Below, in pieces: positions 12,230 to 27,200 of a stretch of 64,000 bases of DNA (the first letter of the stretch is position 1; each line of letters starts with the position of its first letter). The position numbers were made by a program, and so were the translations under genes. The notes beneath the pieces were generated by a model, which worked only from the letters and a program-made list of their open reading frames with translations, searched no databases and was not told the DNA's origin. The stretch covers positions 974,501-1,038,500 of the forward strand of contig CAUEEP010000731.1 of the NCBI GenBank assembly GCA_958450365.1. Direction: 5' to 3'. This stretch comes from Mesorhabditis belari. Taxonomy: Eukaryota > Nematoda > Chromadorea > Rhabditida > Rhabditidae.

Positions 12230-15200
12230 GTGAGTTGAACATTTTGAAACTTGAAACTTGAAATTTGAAGACTTTTCGGCTTTTAATTCCTTTGTGCCAT
12301 TGTTTTTTCTCCGGTAACTCTTTCTTTAAACAAAATAAGAAATTACCATCAACCATCAGACTATTCAATTAGTCCTAATGTTTTGCCTTTTATCTATTTT
12401 ATTTTGAAACTTGAAATTTGAAAACTGTTTTTTTTAATTTTTTATCGCTCCAGTCTACTTTTATTTGCATTTTTAAGCCACTTGAAAAAGTGAAGTTGAA
12501 AAACTTACCATTAGAACTCACACAAGAAAAATTAAACGATTAATTCCAATAGCTAACTTTAAATCTCAATCGTTTCCAATTCACTTTTAAAGACATTTTA
12601 AAGTTGCAATTGTAGAGATAACAAATCGAGTTTCTATTAACGAAAAAACCCTGATTTTCATTCCGTTTGAGATTTGCAAATTTGTCTCTTTCTTAATCGC
12701 AAAAAGCTTTATTTAAGCAAATTTTTAAACTAAAAAGAAGAAAAGCATTTAAACAACATTTAAACGATTCCCAAATACCTTCCAATCAAATTTCTTTGAA
12801 ACTTTACAATTCTAATAAGTAGAAAAAAGTAGAAAATCTTAAAAACTGGCTATTCCAAACTTTCCCACCCAATTCATAATCAAGACTTCTTGCATAACAT
12901 TGCCCCCCGCTCACCCAGCAAACCTTTTCCCTCACTCAAAAGGAATAATTGTGTTTCAAAGGGCGACAGCAAAAGAAAAGGGGAAAACCCAAATTTGAGG
13001 CCAACTTTGATGGAAATGGACAAAGCTTCCGAAGAAAAGGGAATTGGGAACGTGTGACCCAACACGGCTAATTCCTTTACGTTTCCGAGGTTCAGAGTGT
13101 TGCTCTCAAGGCTGAGATTTGTTGGGTTTTGAAAAGAGAGATCGGCTAAATTTCTTCGACCGAGACCTAACCTGTTTTTTTTATTTTAGTTCTTGATCAA
13201 AACTAGTTTAAGAAAGAACTGGGATTGAGAGATTTTGTTCGTTCAGTAAATTTTCAAAATTCCGAAAGAACCTGTCCATTTTGAAACGAGTAATTTCCAA
13301 AAAAAAGGCAAAGCGCTCAAAAAATTGGGAAACGCCTAAATTACTGGAATTGTCAAGTTGTTGAATTTTTAAACCTTTTCACCTTCCACCTAGCTCTCAA
13401 TTAGCTAAATAAGCTCTATTTTTCGTCGACCGATCGAAATCGGTGGATGTCTTGCTGGGGTGCTTTGTTATGCGGTTCCCATGCAAATTTGCGCATCGCA
13501 AACACTCAAATGAGAAAGGAAATGAAGGCTCTTTGGCTCTCAACTTCCTCCTACTTAATTAATGCGAAGAGTTTACTTACTAGAGTTCCCAAGAATTTCG
13601 AATTCAGCTTCACCTTGAACTATTAAGCTGTTTAGTTAGTTAGAAAGCTAGAAATTCAGAATTTATCCACAAGAATTCGAACGTACATTCACAGCTCTGA
13701 TAAACTCAATTTAAAGTACAATTTAAAACTCATCAAAATTTATCCTTTTGAAGTTTTAAAAATGAAAAGCCAAATTGATGGACTATAACTTTAGTCCTAA
13801 ACCAAAAAGAACTTATTAAGCTTCTGATTTTTAATTAAACCTGAAATATTTTGAAACATTGAAAACCTTTTCATCTCTCTCGGGACTTGAAACACAAATT
13901 TCTCCTTTTTTCCAGAATTTTAACTTTAACTGTTTTTCCAAACTTGTAACATGAATTCTCATTCCAATTTCTTTACGCAACTTTCCTCTAATTGACCCAA
14001 GCTATCACTGGGAGGTCAGTAAAAGAACAGGCAAAGAAAAAAAGGAAGAAAAACAAAGCCTACCGCTTTTTTGGCAGACAATAGGCCGAATGGGGTCTTT
14101 TTTTGCCTAGTTTTTGGCGTTTTTGGCGTTTTTGTGAGCTCTCCTTTGGTCGATGAGGGTTATGCAATCTTTATGTGCTCCTATTGCCTTTTTTGGGCCA
14201 TTTGAACAGATAAACCTAATGGCTTTTGTGAAAAATTTGATTTAAAAATTGTAAGTTTCAATTTGTGGGAGATGTTTCAAATTATTGAAGTTTCAGTTCC
14301 GCTGCTCTTCAAGCTTTGAAACATGACTCGAATTGGTAATAATCAAAATCTAGGTTTTGTAAACCACGTAAAATATTCAGTTCGCGATTTCTTATGGCTC
14401 TGATTTCAAATCTTTAAATCAACAATTATTTTAAAACCTAAAAGAAGCTTATATAGTTTATATAGCTTATATAGCTTATATACAAAATTGACCGAAAAAA
14501 AAACTCAAGTTTCAAAGTTGATAAGCCTCCGGATCATTCTCTAGAAGCAATTCGTTTTTCCCATCTCCATTTTTCCCATCATTTTTTCAAGATTCAAGAA
14601 TTTTTCATTTTTCAATAGCCATCAACGGAAGTACTTATTTATATGAAGTGGTCGACCACAACTTTTTATCATGCTTTATAAGGCTTTATAAGCTAAAAGA
14701 GGGTAACTAAAGAGTCTTTTTGGCCCCCGAAGGAGCCCGCCAGAATTGAGTTATTCAAATTGGAGAGACTCGGTGAAAGAAGAAAGACAAAACTCCCGCA
14801 AAAACAGAATTCAGCAAAAAAAATAGAAAGTGGGAAAGGCTTAGGAAAGAGAAAACCCTTTTTCGGCAAAATTCCCTCTTTTTCCTTGAAGATAACCACT
14901 TTTCTTTTTACTTTAGCACACTCAATCAGTGCTGGGGAATTGTTGAGGAAATTTTTCCAGGGGAAACATGGTTTTCTTTTGTACAGTTTTAATCAAAAAC
15001 TCCACTTTAAACAGTAGATTTCATGGCAGAACATTAAAGAATCAAACCAAAAAGAAGACATGCATTGCCCATTTACGACACTCTTTGATGTAGGAAAACT
15101 TGAAACAATGACTTTCTCATCCCTTAAAACTAGAAAATTTGATCATTTTACCACAAACTTTAGCAGTTTTCCCTTGTCCAAAGTTAATGTAGCTGCGTGA

Positions 15201-18200
15201 AATCTCACACAAGCAAACCAGTCCTTTCAATAAGTATCTAAAAAACAATTCTCACACAGAAAACTCATCGCCGAACTTCCAGAATGACCCAGTTCTCCTA
15301 TGTGAAGACACATCATAACTCGGTCGCACTAGTTTTTCTTTTTCGCTTTCCAAATCGATGAATTGGTTTGTTGGTGAGGTCAGACAGGGCAAAAAGAAGA
15401 GTGGATGAGAATTGTTTTCGGAAAATTAGCTAGTATTGGAAAGTTTAATCTTGTAGACTGCAAAGCCCAGTCTCTTGTCCCATTACAGTATCCCAGAACA
15501 AAGTATATTGTATAACTAAAAATAGAAACAGATAAAATTTTCACAATTTATTACTTATTAGAGCCATTCTTTCATCCCAAAAGACCTCAATTTTGAAACC
15601 GAAAATTTTCCAATTTGAAGCCAAATCATTTCTCTTCTAAATCCAATCCCTTTCCTCAATAAATGACACATTTGGCGGCTTGGGTCAAAAGGGGAACGCT
15701 CGTCGATTATGCAATGAGCATTTCTGCAATGAGAAAAGAAGAAAAGTGATTGCAATTGGTGGACAAGAGTTTAGAAGTTGTTGAAGAAGTGGGAAAAGAT
15801 GTGAAAACATCAAATCTTTAATCTAACTCTTCGAGAGGTTCAGATTTTCACAACCAAACTGCCAGCCAACTAAACATTCCCCACTTTGAAACATTGTTTT
15901 TTCAGTCTCCGAGTTCTCCGAGCAATAGTCCTGTAGAGTTTGAAGTTATCGAATATTGGATAAACGGATAGTTGTGGGAAAAGAAGTATTCAAACAAGTA
16001 CAGTCTCAGTAACTAGTGCCACAACTCAATCCAACTCCACCGAAGCTGCTCCAGCTCCGGGTGAATTGAAAATACCCTACCATTCCAGTCATTCCAGTCA
16101 TTCCAGTTCCAGCCATTCCACCCAGTCTACCCATGTACCAATAGTATCCCGTACTCTAGTCTTCCAATACCCCAGCCCACCCTATCCCTCATCCTCAAAG
16201 GATATATGATGCCTATCTTCCTTGGTTCCTTGGCGGTGCCCGTCTGTCTCCTTTCCGCACAAAAGACAAAAAGAGACAACTACCGCATCCATCTTTGGTG
16301 GAGGATGGAATGGATCAAGATTTGCATCTTGATGCTTTTGGGCAAACGCGTCCTTTCCCTTTCACCCTTTTATCCATCCACATGTCACCATGGTCTAATG
16401 GATTGGGATGAGGTTAGGGATCGATTTAAGGCCAAGCTCGTTTTTGACAAGAATCAAAAGGCTTAGGGTATCGTTTTTCACAAAGTATCGCTATAATGGT
16501 AAAATTTGCCGATATTTGCTTTGAAGGTTGTTGTTTCAAAGTTGGCTAAGTTCATAAAACGGTTTTTATCAGGGTTTCACAGAGGTTTCATGGGTTAGAA
16601 AAGTCTAGTGCTAAAAGTTGATGTTTCACTCGATTGGGCAATGTTGAATCTAGAAAATGCCTTCACAAGAATCGAAGGCTGAATCGAAGGCTGAAATTCT
16701 TGAGATTCTTTTTGAGCTTACTAGATTTCATCCATAGCATTGCCAAGAATTCGCATCAGCATCGGGTTTTAGGTTTAAAATATTAATGTTTCAAATCTAT
16801 TAAGTTGAGAATAGGAAATTCCAATGTAATATCGACTACGAAAACGTTTAAATCTGACTGAAATCTCGAGAAGAATGAAAAGTTTATATCCACTAAATAT
16901 CGTTTACTCAACGCCCAATAGTCCGATATCGATTTCCAGTCCGATATCGACTTCTATGACATTTATAACCCAATTGCATAATGCTTGACGTCGAAACCAG
17001 CCTCTAGAATTGATTGAGCACTCAAAATCCCATATTTCTTTTATTTCTTTCATTTCTTTTATTTCTTTCCAATCCTTTGTGCCTAGAGATTTTGATCTCC
17101 AATAATTTCTCTATATCTTTCAATGATATTCAATCGGACATCGGGGATGGGGCTGTAAATGGCCGTATAAGGCTCACCATCCAGCGCACACACACGCGCC
17201 ATAGAGACAAGTCTGATCGAGGTGAAGTTTGGGTAAGGAGATGGGTTGAATCTAAGTTTAAAGATAGATTAAAGATGAATTTGCATGGTTTTTTAAACTT
17301 TTCTCGACTACCGTAATCTTGTCTGTAGTTTTATCCAAGCTATCTGCTTAAAGGTCTAGAAATTAGTTTAAGTTAGTTTATTAGAAACTGATTTCTAGAA
17401 AATTAAGGGAGAAGAAGCGGATGACCATCTATTGAGTCTCCTAACCAGGTTTGGAAGCGCTAAAAGTTGAAACTCGGTTTTTAAAAATAAGATTTTTAAC
17501 TTGACTTAACAATTCCACCAATGAATTCTCATTTCACTTATAAATTCAAGATCTAAAGATCTAAAACTAGCCGGGGTTAAATGCCCAGGGCCCTCCAGGG
17601 TCCTTATGTGTCTCGGGCAGATTATCCAAGGGGCCTCTGGGACCTTTGGGACCCTTGAAGACCTTCAACCTCCCAAAAGGACCCTTTGAGGCGTCAAATT
17701 TCACAATTACCACCCGATATAACTGAATGGATTAAGCCCCTGTTGATTGTATTGATTTTTCGAAAGGGAACAGCTTGCTCATTAGTTTGAGAACGCACTT
17801 CAAATTTCACATTCAGACAATTAGGAAACTGGTTACAAATATAAAATTTGACTTTTCTGTTTCGAAAAAGCATAAAATCATTGGCATTTAGGAAGTTAGG
17901 AAGTTAGGAAGTTCAATCTGTTTAGCTAGAAATTTTTTTTGGCGGTTTCCTCTGAAATTTGAATTTTGCAAGTCAGATTTTGTTGAATTTTCTGTTTCAT
18001 TAGGCTGGGACCTTATGGCTTTAAAGGAGTTAACTTGAAACATTAATATTTGATTTATAGCACGGTTTACACGGCTCTAGAACACAATTAATATTTATTA
18101 AATTATTGACTACAGAATTTACTTCAAATATCTTACCAGAAATTGTTTGTTTGCATTTTTTTACAATGCCGTTAACGTAGTCACGCAATTAACGAACTTT

Positions 18201-21200
18201 GATCATTTTGAAACTTGAAATCTAAAACCATAGAACTTTTAGAATTAAAGAGTCTTTTCCAATGTCTTTAACCGTTAAAAATAGCTGGCTCATAAAAATG
18301 AGTAAAGTGTTTACTTCCTTTTACTCATTTTTATGATCCAGCTATTCTTAACGGTTAAAGACATTGGAAAAAATAGAAAAAAAAGAAGATATCAAACTTT
18401 CAACTCCTAAAACGAGCGCCTTTTAGAAAAGATTTTAGCCTCTAGAACACTAAATGCTTGATTTCAGGACTCATAGCATTGCAAATGCGCGGGATATCCA
18501 GCAATTAGCAGAGCCTTCAGTAAAAGCTTCAGAGTCTTTGCTGAAACCTATCCTTTTTCCATGAGATATTCAGCCAAGAGTGCCCTCAAGTGTGCCCTCT
18601 TTTCCCTCAAAAGAGGCGATGAAATGGATAGAATGGATGAAAATGAGTGAATGTGGGGTCCCATAAAGAGTGAATGAAGCAAATTCACGCCTTACTGAAT
18701 TGCTGAAGTGAAGGGGGGAATTCTTGAAGGGATCTTCAAGATAGTTGGGATAATGATAGATTACGTAGCTCCAGATTACTCGACTTTAGAGTGTAAAAAA
18801 GAGCGCCTCAAATTAAGATGTACATTAGATTTTACCGACAACTTTCTGCAGTCGATTAATAATAGAAAATCTCACTTCACTTTGAGTCTATTGAAACACA
18901 CGTTTTTTTTTTCGCAATCAGAAACGAGAAAATGCACTTAAAATGATCATTTATTCAGTACAAGTAGGTACAAACGACAAAATAAGAAGATTTTTGGTTT
19001 TGTCTCGAATTCTTCCGCCTTTATTAGATCCCATTCATCCCGCTGACCAATTAAAATAAGCTTTTTCTGTCATTTACTTAAATAGGTGAAGTCCGGCACG
19101 TATATTAAGATTCCATTTGTCATTCATACATTGCAAAACTTGAAACAAACTTTTTCAAACTTCTTGAAAACTTCTTTGCCAAGTTACAAATCTGCATAAA
19201 ATTGACTCCTTTCACCAAAAGCTTCAATGACGCTATTCTTCACTCATTTTGCTAAACCATAATGCTTTAAAACTCGACCAATTAAACCTTTCATTTGAAA
19301 CCTTCTCTTACTCTTACTGTAAATTTTACTTTAAAAGTTAAAATTTATAGTTTACTGCTAATTTGAATCAAAATCAAATCATTTTAGCTCTAAATAAGTA
19401 CCAGTCCTTTCTTCTCTTCAAAAAATTCCAATTACTTGCTCAAAACGATAAAATTCTGCAGTTTCATTTAAAGGCACCCGCTCAGTTTAGTATCTTCCCG
19501 CAATTCCCCAGTGAATTCATTTCGGCAAAGACAAAACGAGCCAAAAAGAACCGCAAAAATCATTGCCTGTTGCCGTTTAAGAATCGGGGGAAATTCTTAA
19601 TCCTTTGAGACTTGAGGGAAAAGAGAAAAAGCTAAAAAAGACATAAAAGGATGGGTTTCAAAAAGGGTTTTCCCTTTTTGAAATCCTTTTTGAAACCCGC
19701 TTTTCCTGAAGCAGTAGGCTTTTAATCACCCGTCACCCCCTTCAAAAAGCTTTGACCCAACCAGGGCACCCAGGGATTTGTATGATCACTTGAGGGGCCA
19801 AATGAGGATCGGCTAAGAATTCAAGTCGCAACTAAACTTGAATCAACTTGATTCAAAATAACTGAAAAAATTGGGCACCAAAATGGAATGAGGATCGGTA
19901 AAATGTTTAAGTTTCAAGTTGAGGGGTTAAAAGTGGGAAAGCATTTGGGCAATTCCATTCCCTTATCGCACACCAAAACATAAAAGTAGGGCTTGAAGGA
20001 AAATTGTTAAGTTTTAAGCTAATCAGTCGAATTTTTTGATCAACCGTCTTCTACAATATAAAGTTAACGAGAAGAAAACGTTCGACTTTAATAAATTTCA
20101 TTATTTCTACTTTTTTTTTAAGGTTTTTCTTTCAATTTCTCTGATACTCCTTTTTGAAATCAAGCAATTATCGCATTTCGCACGAAAATGCCACCGGCTA
20201 GCCGCCAAAAGACTCGTATTTTGTCCACAAATTTGCTCAAGTGGCACTCAATTTTTTGGCCCCTTTGTCCCCTTTTCTTTACCCAATTTATCCCTTTTGA
20301 GGGATTTATTGCCTAAATCTGGTGGTCCTCAAATGGGTGAAGTGACCCTAAATGGGGGAAAAAGGGAAAAACTCGGCTGAAATCCTTTGTCGGTTCATTT
20401 TGCGGTGTTTGCGATGTTTTAGCGGGATTTCTGTGTTTCAAAGTAAGTCGATAATTGGGTTCATTGGTGAAATTTTAGTACTGAAAGCAGCAAACAAAAC
20501 CCAAAGTGACGGATAATCTTAGTGACGGCTAATTTTAGAAAAAACTTTGATCTTGGTTGCAAAAAGCAAAAGAAATTCTTTCATTATTTTCTCAATTCTT
20601 TCAAAATTTAAAGTGACGATGCTCAATCTTCAAATAAATCATTTTTTTCCCGAAATTCGAACACTTTAAGTCGATAATTAGTGCCCAGTGTTGCTTTGAT
20701 GTTTTCATCGGTTCAAAGGGAGAAATTTTGCCGATCTGTGGCAATTAGTGATGTTGATTGGGGTTGGGGACAGGGATTTAGCCTGGGGTCATCTAGAATT
20801 GCTCGTTTTTGGAGCACAGGGACAAGTTGTTTATTGAGAAATTGGAAAATTGACAAGACAACATTTTAGACAACAGCAACAAGACAACAAAGACAAGACA
20901 ACAACAAATAGAACAAGTTGTTTAGCTAATCACTGTTCAGCTAACAAGTTATTCAGTTGTTCAGCTAACTCAGCATAAAACTAAAAGCAATATCTTATTG
21001 AAAAAAAGCTTGTTTCAACTTTACTCAAGTTTGAAAATGCCAATAGCTTGCCAAAAGCAAGATTTGAAAAGTTCATGTTTCAAAGCTAGTAATATCCTTT
21101 GGACTGCGAGCTAATCAATGCGAGTTAATGAATCTTATCCAATTCTTTTTAAAGCAAAATTTTAATTGAAATAATATAAATCTCGTTTTTTTCTATCAAC

Positions 21201-24200
21201 CTGATCTTAAAAAATATTAAAACTATCCAATTTTGAAAGAAATGTTTCAAAAAAACGTAACTATTAGCTTTTAAAGATCTAGCTAATGACATAATGCTAA
21301 CTAAAGTAAAAAAAAATTAGTTAAATGAGCTGAAAAATTAGCATAAACCCTTTCCCAGCCGAACTTTGACCTGATCCAATCAAAAGTTGCCCAAGAAACT
21401 CTTAAAAAACTTGCCGACTCTCAAAGTTTGCGCAAAAGCTTACCCAGAGGGTGGTTCCGATGCACAAATGAGTGCCACCCTTTGAGCAAAAGGGAAAGAA
21501 AACGACAAGATTTGGTATTTGATCCAAGAGAGCCAAAAGAGTTGGCTGAGCTCTTAAGATCTTTGGATCAATGAGATGATGATCTTTCTTTGTTCATTTC
21601 TTTCATAGAGCACCGCATCTGCTCATCAAGGCCAATAGTGAGAGTACAACTTGTGGCCCGCTTTTTTTGAGGGTTTTGCTTTTATCTGTCCGACTTGTGG
21701 GGTCATCAGCTTGATTGGTTGCATTTGGAAAGATATATCTAATAGATATTGTACAAAAGATATATCTAATAGATATTATACAAAAGATATTATACAATAG
21801 CTAAATATTAGATCTTTTTCCTTTCTTTCTGGTATAAAACATCGATTTTCTAAATGAAGATTGAATCATTTTGAATTTACATATATTGAGGGTAAAATGA
21901 AATGCATTAGAATGCTTTCCATCGCTGACTTTTAAATATTTTTATTAGGAAACACGAGTAACTGTCGTTAAATTGAGTTGAGACTCGTTAAATTGAGTTA
22001 GGCAATTAAACAAAGATAAAACACAAAGTTTTCAAGCATTATTAGGTCAATCATCTGTAAATAACGATTCAAAATGAACCTTGTTCACATTGAAACTCAT
22101 CTTTTCAATTTTGGCTCAAATTAAGCAAGTATTTCAATTCCTATAAACAAAAACCTAAATATTGTTTGCAAATCTTTCAGAAGTTAAGTAAACTTCTCGA
22201 TTGTCTTGTGTCTTTTTGCCATATCACAGCTGGAAAGCCCACTTGACCATTTGGCGTGCAAAGAGAACGTCTTGTTGACTGTTGACTCGATATCTTTAGG
22301 GGAAAGGGGCAAAATGAGAAAAGTTGCAGAAAGGAATTTCGAAAATAAATCCAAAGAACTAAAAGCCTTGCCTACCCTTTAACTTTAAGCTTTTTGAAAC
22401 ATGGATTTCAGAATCATTAACATTTAGCTTTTTTTTTCATCAAAAGCGGTCCCTTCATCATCTAATATCTCAAAACTCCGCTGAAAGCTGTGAACTTTGA
22501 AACCTTGCTTTTCCTAAACCTTTTTTAAACCGCTCTAGCTTGGTTAGGTATGAAAATGTTGAATTTGAAGCAATCCTACTGGATAAGTTGAGTCTCGAAA
22601 CCTTTTCCCACAACATATGTGCTAAAAATTGGCATTCCAGTGTTCTAGAATCGAATTTCCCGTTTTCAATGGGTTCACTTACACAAAATTTAGCCAAATT
22701 ATAGCCCATCAAGGAAAAGAATGGAAAACATGTCTCAATCTTTCACCTAATCAACAGTGGGACGTTTTGAATGGATGAATGAATAGAATGGCTTGTTGTT
22801 TGTTGTTGACGGCCCTTCTGGTAGCCACTTAGGCAAGAAAGAAAGAAAAAGGAGGAAACGAGTAAAAAGGACACAGAAAAGGAGTAACATTGACAAATTT
22901 CCTGTCATTCTCCCGTCTTTCTCTCAGATATTCATCGGCTTTTGTGAGAATTGGGAGCTTATTAGCGAATTGTTCTGGATTTTTGGAGAGCATTCTTTGG
23001 AATTGTGTGAAAAAATAAGGGGAAACAAGTTAGATAACGCAATGTCGAGCTTCACATTAGCCGCAACGCTATCGAAATCTATGTGAGTCAACTTGAAACC
23101 TGATGTTTTTTAGTCAAAACCTCAAAAAGTTACATGACATTTAAATATGCCGAGAATTTCTTAAAGTTAAAAATTTTGATTCAATGTGTTTAAAACTGGG
23201 GTTTAAAAAAGTTTCAGCAGACTCAGCAGACTCCAGGTTTTCGATGGTCATTACTTTCAAATTCCCATACACAACCTCAAGAACTTTGAAACTTGGTTTT
23301 TTTTGTTAAAAACTTTAAACTCAAGCTTTTAACCTCAAACTGTGTTCCAATCTTTTGAATCTTTCCAATCTTTCCTACTTTACTACACTATCTTTTACGT
23401 GATCTACATTTTTCAACTCAAACTTTTCCCCAAGTAAAGGAAAGAGAGAGGTCACCACCTCAATTTCCCATCGGAAGAGATGTATCCAAGTGAAACGGGG
23501 TGAATTTCTTTGTGTACTCAGCAAAGGAGAAACGAATCGAATCACGGCCGGGAAAGGGTAAAGGGTCGAAAGAATGGTGCATGGGTGCAAATATTCGTAT
23601 TTTCCTCTTTTACTCTTTGACATTTTCTGAATTGAAACAAGCCAGAGAAATCGAGAGGGAAATTCCCCAAAAGGACCCTATCTCTTGAATCTTTCGCTCT
23701 TTGGTTTGGCTTTAAAACTTTACCCAAAACTTACTTTGAATATTTGGGGATGAATGGGAGTAAAGATGTAATGGATAAGTTAAGTAAAGTTGTTTGCATC
23801 GACCTATGGAGATGTTTTCATTTAAAAGTTCAAAAGTAAAGCATAATAAATATTCGAGTTTCAAATTGAATAGATAAGAAAAAATAAATGTTTCTTTAAT
23901 TCGAGAATTTTGAAAGAGATAACAAAATCTTCAAAAAGTCACTGAAAAAAGGATGGTTTCAAAAAAGATTAACACCCTAAAAAGTGTTCTCAATCAATTC
24001 AATCTTTGTAATAATCTGAATTTTCAGTCCACACACGACCAATCTGCGAAGATAGAGAAGCGGAGTTGGTGTGCCCGTTGGGAACAGTGAGTTTCAAAGT
24101 TTTCGGTAAGCCCACCCTCCCACCCTAATTACAAAAGACATACAAACATTAACATAAAAAAGCAAGAAATCATTCCTCGTCCGACGAGACGTCCTCCTCC

Positions 24201-27200
24201 GCCGAGCTGCTGGCCCTCGTCTCGTCACCCTCGTCACCTTAATGCTAGTAGATGATCGGTAATAAAGAAATTTAGGACATTCAAATAATTGAGTTTCAAA
24301 TTTTTTCTTTATAAAGTAAATGCTCTAGTAACCAGTGGGTCGGAGTGTGTTTTGGTGTTGATTTTGATTCAGAATTTTTGTTGAGTTGAGCTCAAAAAAG
24401 TTGAGGAAACGTTATTGTTTCAAACTATTCCTGTAGGATGCAACTGATTCACTATGAATCAGCATTGACAATTAATGGGCCAAGTTTTGTATGTTTTGGA
24501 GTCTTAGGTCGCTAGAATCGAATGATTATCCAACAATGAGCTAGGACTTTAGCTGATAACTCACATTGAACTGATAATTAGTGAACCAAAGCAATATTTA
24601 ATAATAAGTTACCGATCCAATAATCAAACTGGTGAAGATTGCAATAAGGTACCAATTTGACGGCACATTCGCGACCTCGGGATTTCGGACGTACACTCGC
24701 GTATTCGTTAACTGTTTCACTGATAATTTGGTGTAAATTGAAAGACAAACTAAACTATTATAGCCATTCGATAGACCTGAATCTCTTCTTGAAAGCTAAT
24801 ACAAAGTTAGCGGAAACTTTTTGCAAAAATAAATAAGAAAAATCCTTAAAAACCGAGGTGACATTAAAAATAGTCATTAGTACGGTCCATTGGTGAGCTG
24901 GATCGTCGTGAATGTGTTAAATGACTTATATTTTCAAGGCAATGTCCTCGTTTAGGTGATCTCGGTGACGCTGGCAAACTATGGTCGTTTCTCGATGCAA
25001 GAGTGTAACCCAGCCGGGGACACCGAGTTGCGCGTTGACTGCGCGAACCCGGCTACAAAGGAGATCCTGGAGAAGCTGTGAGTTGCAAAGTTTAAAATAT
25101 TGCACATCAACAATCAAAGTTTCAAAATGCTGGGTATCTAAAAGCTATCCAAGGATTTAATTTCGCTTACCGCTAGAGTCGACACTTTGAACTGACTACT
25201 TTAATGGAGTCTCTTCCTCTCATCTAATCCGTTTTCTAAAAGGCATTCATTTTAGTCAAACTACCGTAATCTGACCGCCATTTGCTTTTGATTAGTCCAA
25301 TTTTGGTATCATTCGATAAGGGAATCATAAGGCTTAATCAATGATACCAAAATTGAGTTGATCAAATGAAAAATGGAGAGTGGATTATGGTAGTTTTAGC
25401 TTGTTGCCTTTTAGAAAACGAATTAGATGGGAACGCAGGACAAAGTTTTGAGTGACCGTTGGGATGATGAATTTTTCATCACCTTACTCCATTGTCCTCT
25501 TGCTACCTTTCACTAAAGGTGACAACTCGTGGTCACTCATTCGAATGAACAAATTTGAGCCTTTCCCAATGGTCATTTGTCCATTCTCCCTATGACACTT
25601 CGCTGAATAACTGAATACCTTTAAGAATAACAATTACAAGAGTGCTTATAAAGAAATTGATGTTAAAAAAGTTGACTTCAGATTTAAAAAAATGAAAGTT
25701 TCAAGCTTGGGGATGTGTAACTTTTACAACCATGCATAGTAGTCCGGCCGGAGATGACAATCGTTGCTTTTGAATCCAAATCCTTCAATAAGTTACAATA
25801 TAAGTTCAGAAACTTTTTATAATCAAGTGCAAGTACTGGATCAACTTTTGAATCCAATGTTGTTGTGATTAAGACTTAAAACTAAGCTATTAGCTTTTAA
25901 GTGTAATGAAAAAAAAATCACTGTTTCAATTTCATCAGTCTCAGGAAAATTTAAGCACGTTTAATGTAGCGACTTGAGACCGACAATGTATCTTTTCGTG
26001 AAAAAAAACAATTCCAACTACACCAATAAACCCCCCCCAATTATCGTGCATTAACTTCGTCTACTATAAGTAAATCAATTAGCACTCGAATCCATTAGCG
26101 GCCCGGAAAAGGAAATGCAAAGACAAAGACAAAGATTGGCCGACTTGAGCACTTTGTAGGAAATCTATATGGTGTACTTTGGGCCCAAAAATCCCGTAAA
26201 CACACTCCTTCAGACGCACTCAGTTCTTCCATTTCCCTCACCCAGCAACGCGGGAAAATGGAAGAATTGAGTGCACCAAAAAGGGGTGTTTATCAAATTT
26301 GTGAGCACAAAGTACAGTTAGGTAGTTGAAAAAAGTAGTCAGAGGTTTACTTTAGTTTTTAACAGCTTTGAAAAGTTTTCATTTTCTTTTGAAAATTGCA
26401 AGTTTCAAACTAGAACGAATGAAATGTGTATGCTTTCTTTTAATTCTTGGAAGGGTGGTCCGTCATGAATAGTATAGTCCGTAAGCAGTACTGTTCAGTA
26501 CTCTAGGATTGGTGATTGGATAGAAATGGAGACAAGATTACGGCAGAAATGGGAATGGGACACCTTTTCAGAAAACCCATCAATCGATGACATAACGATG
26601 ACCCACAAAATATGATCCATTATAGTTTTTGTGGGAGTCAATATAGGCTTAGCTTAGGATACTAGGCACCAATTAGAACGATCTTTTTTTTTCCAATAAC
26701 CAATGTGGGAGTCTAACCAATAATTTGGGGTCTTCTCCTAGCAGGAAATTGATGGTTTTTCCATTATTTTGGAGCCACGAGAATTCTGAAATATCCTTGG
26801 ATCAAATTTCAATTGGGGTACTTTTTGGTAATGGTTTAGGGATGTGGAAATGCATTTTGTTCAGTTCGAAATCTTATTTGAAAGTTCTTGTTTCAAATTT
26901 GGCAACATCATATTCAAGAAAAACTATTGAACTACAAAAAAACTGAATCAACACTAAAAGTAGCTAAATTTGAAAAACAAACGACAAACAAACGACAAAC
27001 AAACAACAAACGTGTTTCAAGTTATCTAAAGCTCAGCTTCTCTGTTGGCAATTAATGCTCATCCAAGTTGAGACACATAAAAAGCTACGTTTTCTAAAAA
27101 TCTAGTTCAGCCGCCATTTTTCATTCGATCAGCTCAATTTTGGTATGATTCGATAAGGAATCGAAAAGCTCAGTCAATGGATACCAAAATTGGGCTGATC

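Larger units (their letters stand above)
12230..24027. other. lat-1 intron 1 (about 11.8 kb)
   Basis: No exon that splices in phase to exon 2 was found. The intron holds about 60 GTTTCAA-type words, a foldback element (18255-18371), a 28-bp tandem repeat (21729-21800), a family D arm (15455-15515) and a family B arm (17306-17365). GC-richer blocks at 16000-16460, 17130-17260 and 17575-17720 stand out from the AT-rich background and could be enhancers or untranslated exons. The first contains a short ATTCCAGTC tandem repeat (16079-16122). An intron this long at the 5' end of a neuronal receptor gene is a usual place for regulatory elements; that is inference. Confidence 0.5.

Noticed and set aside
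16206..16466. 86-codon open frame in lat-1 intron 1 beginning MMPIFLGSLAVPVCLL, like a signal peptide
   Set aside because: No donor joins it to exon 2 in the needed phase 1, and the rest of the frame is not domain-like.
22788..22832. Short signal-peptide-like frame MACCLLLTALLVAT
   Set aside because: The only donor (GTAGCC, phase 0) is out of phase with lat-1 exon 2, and the frame stops at once.
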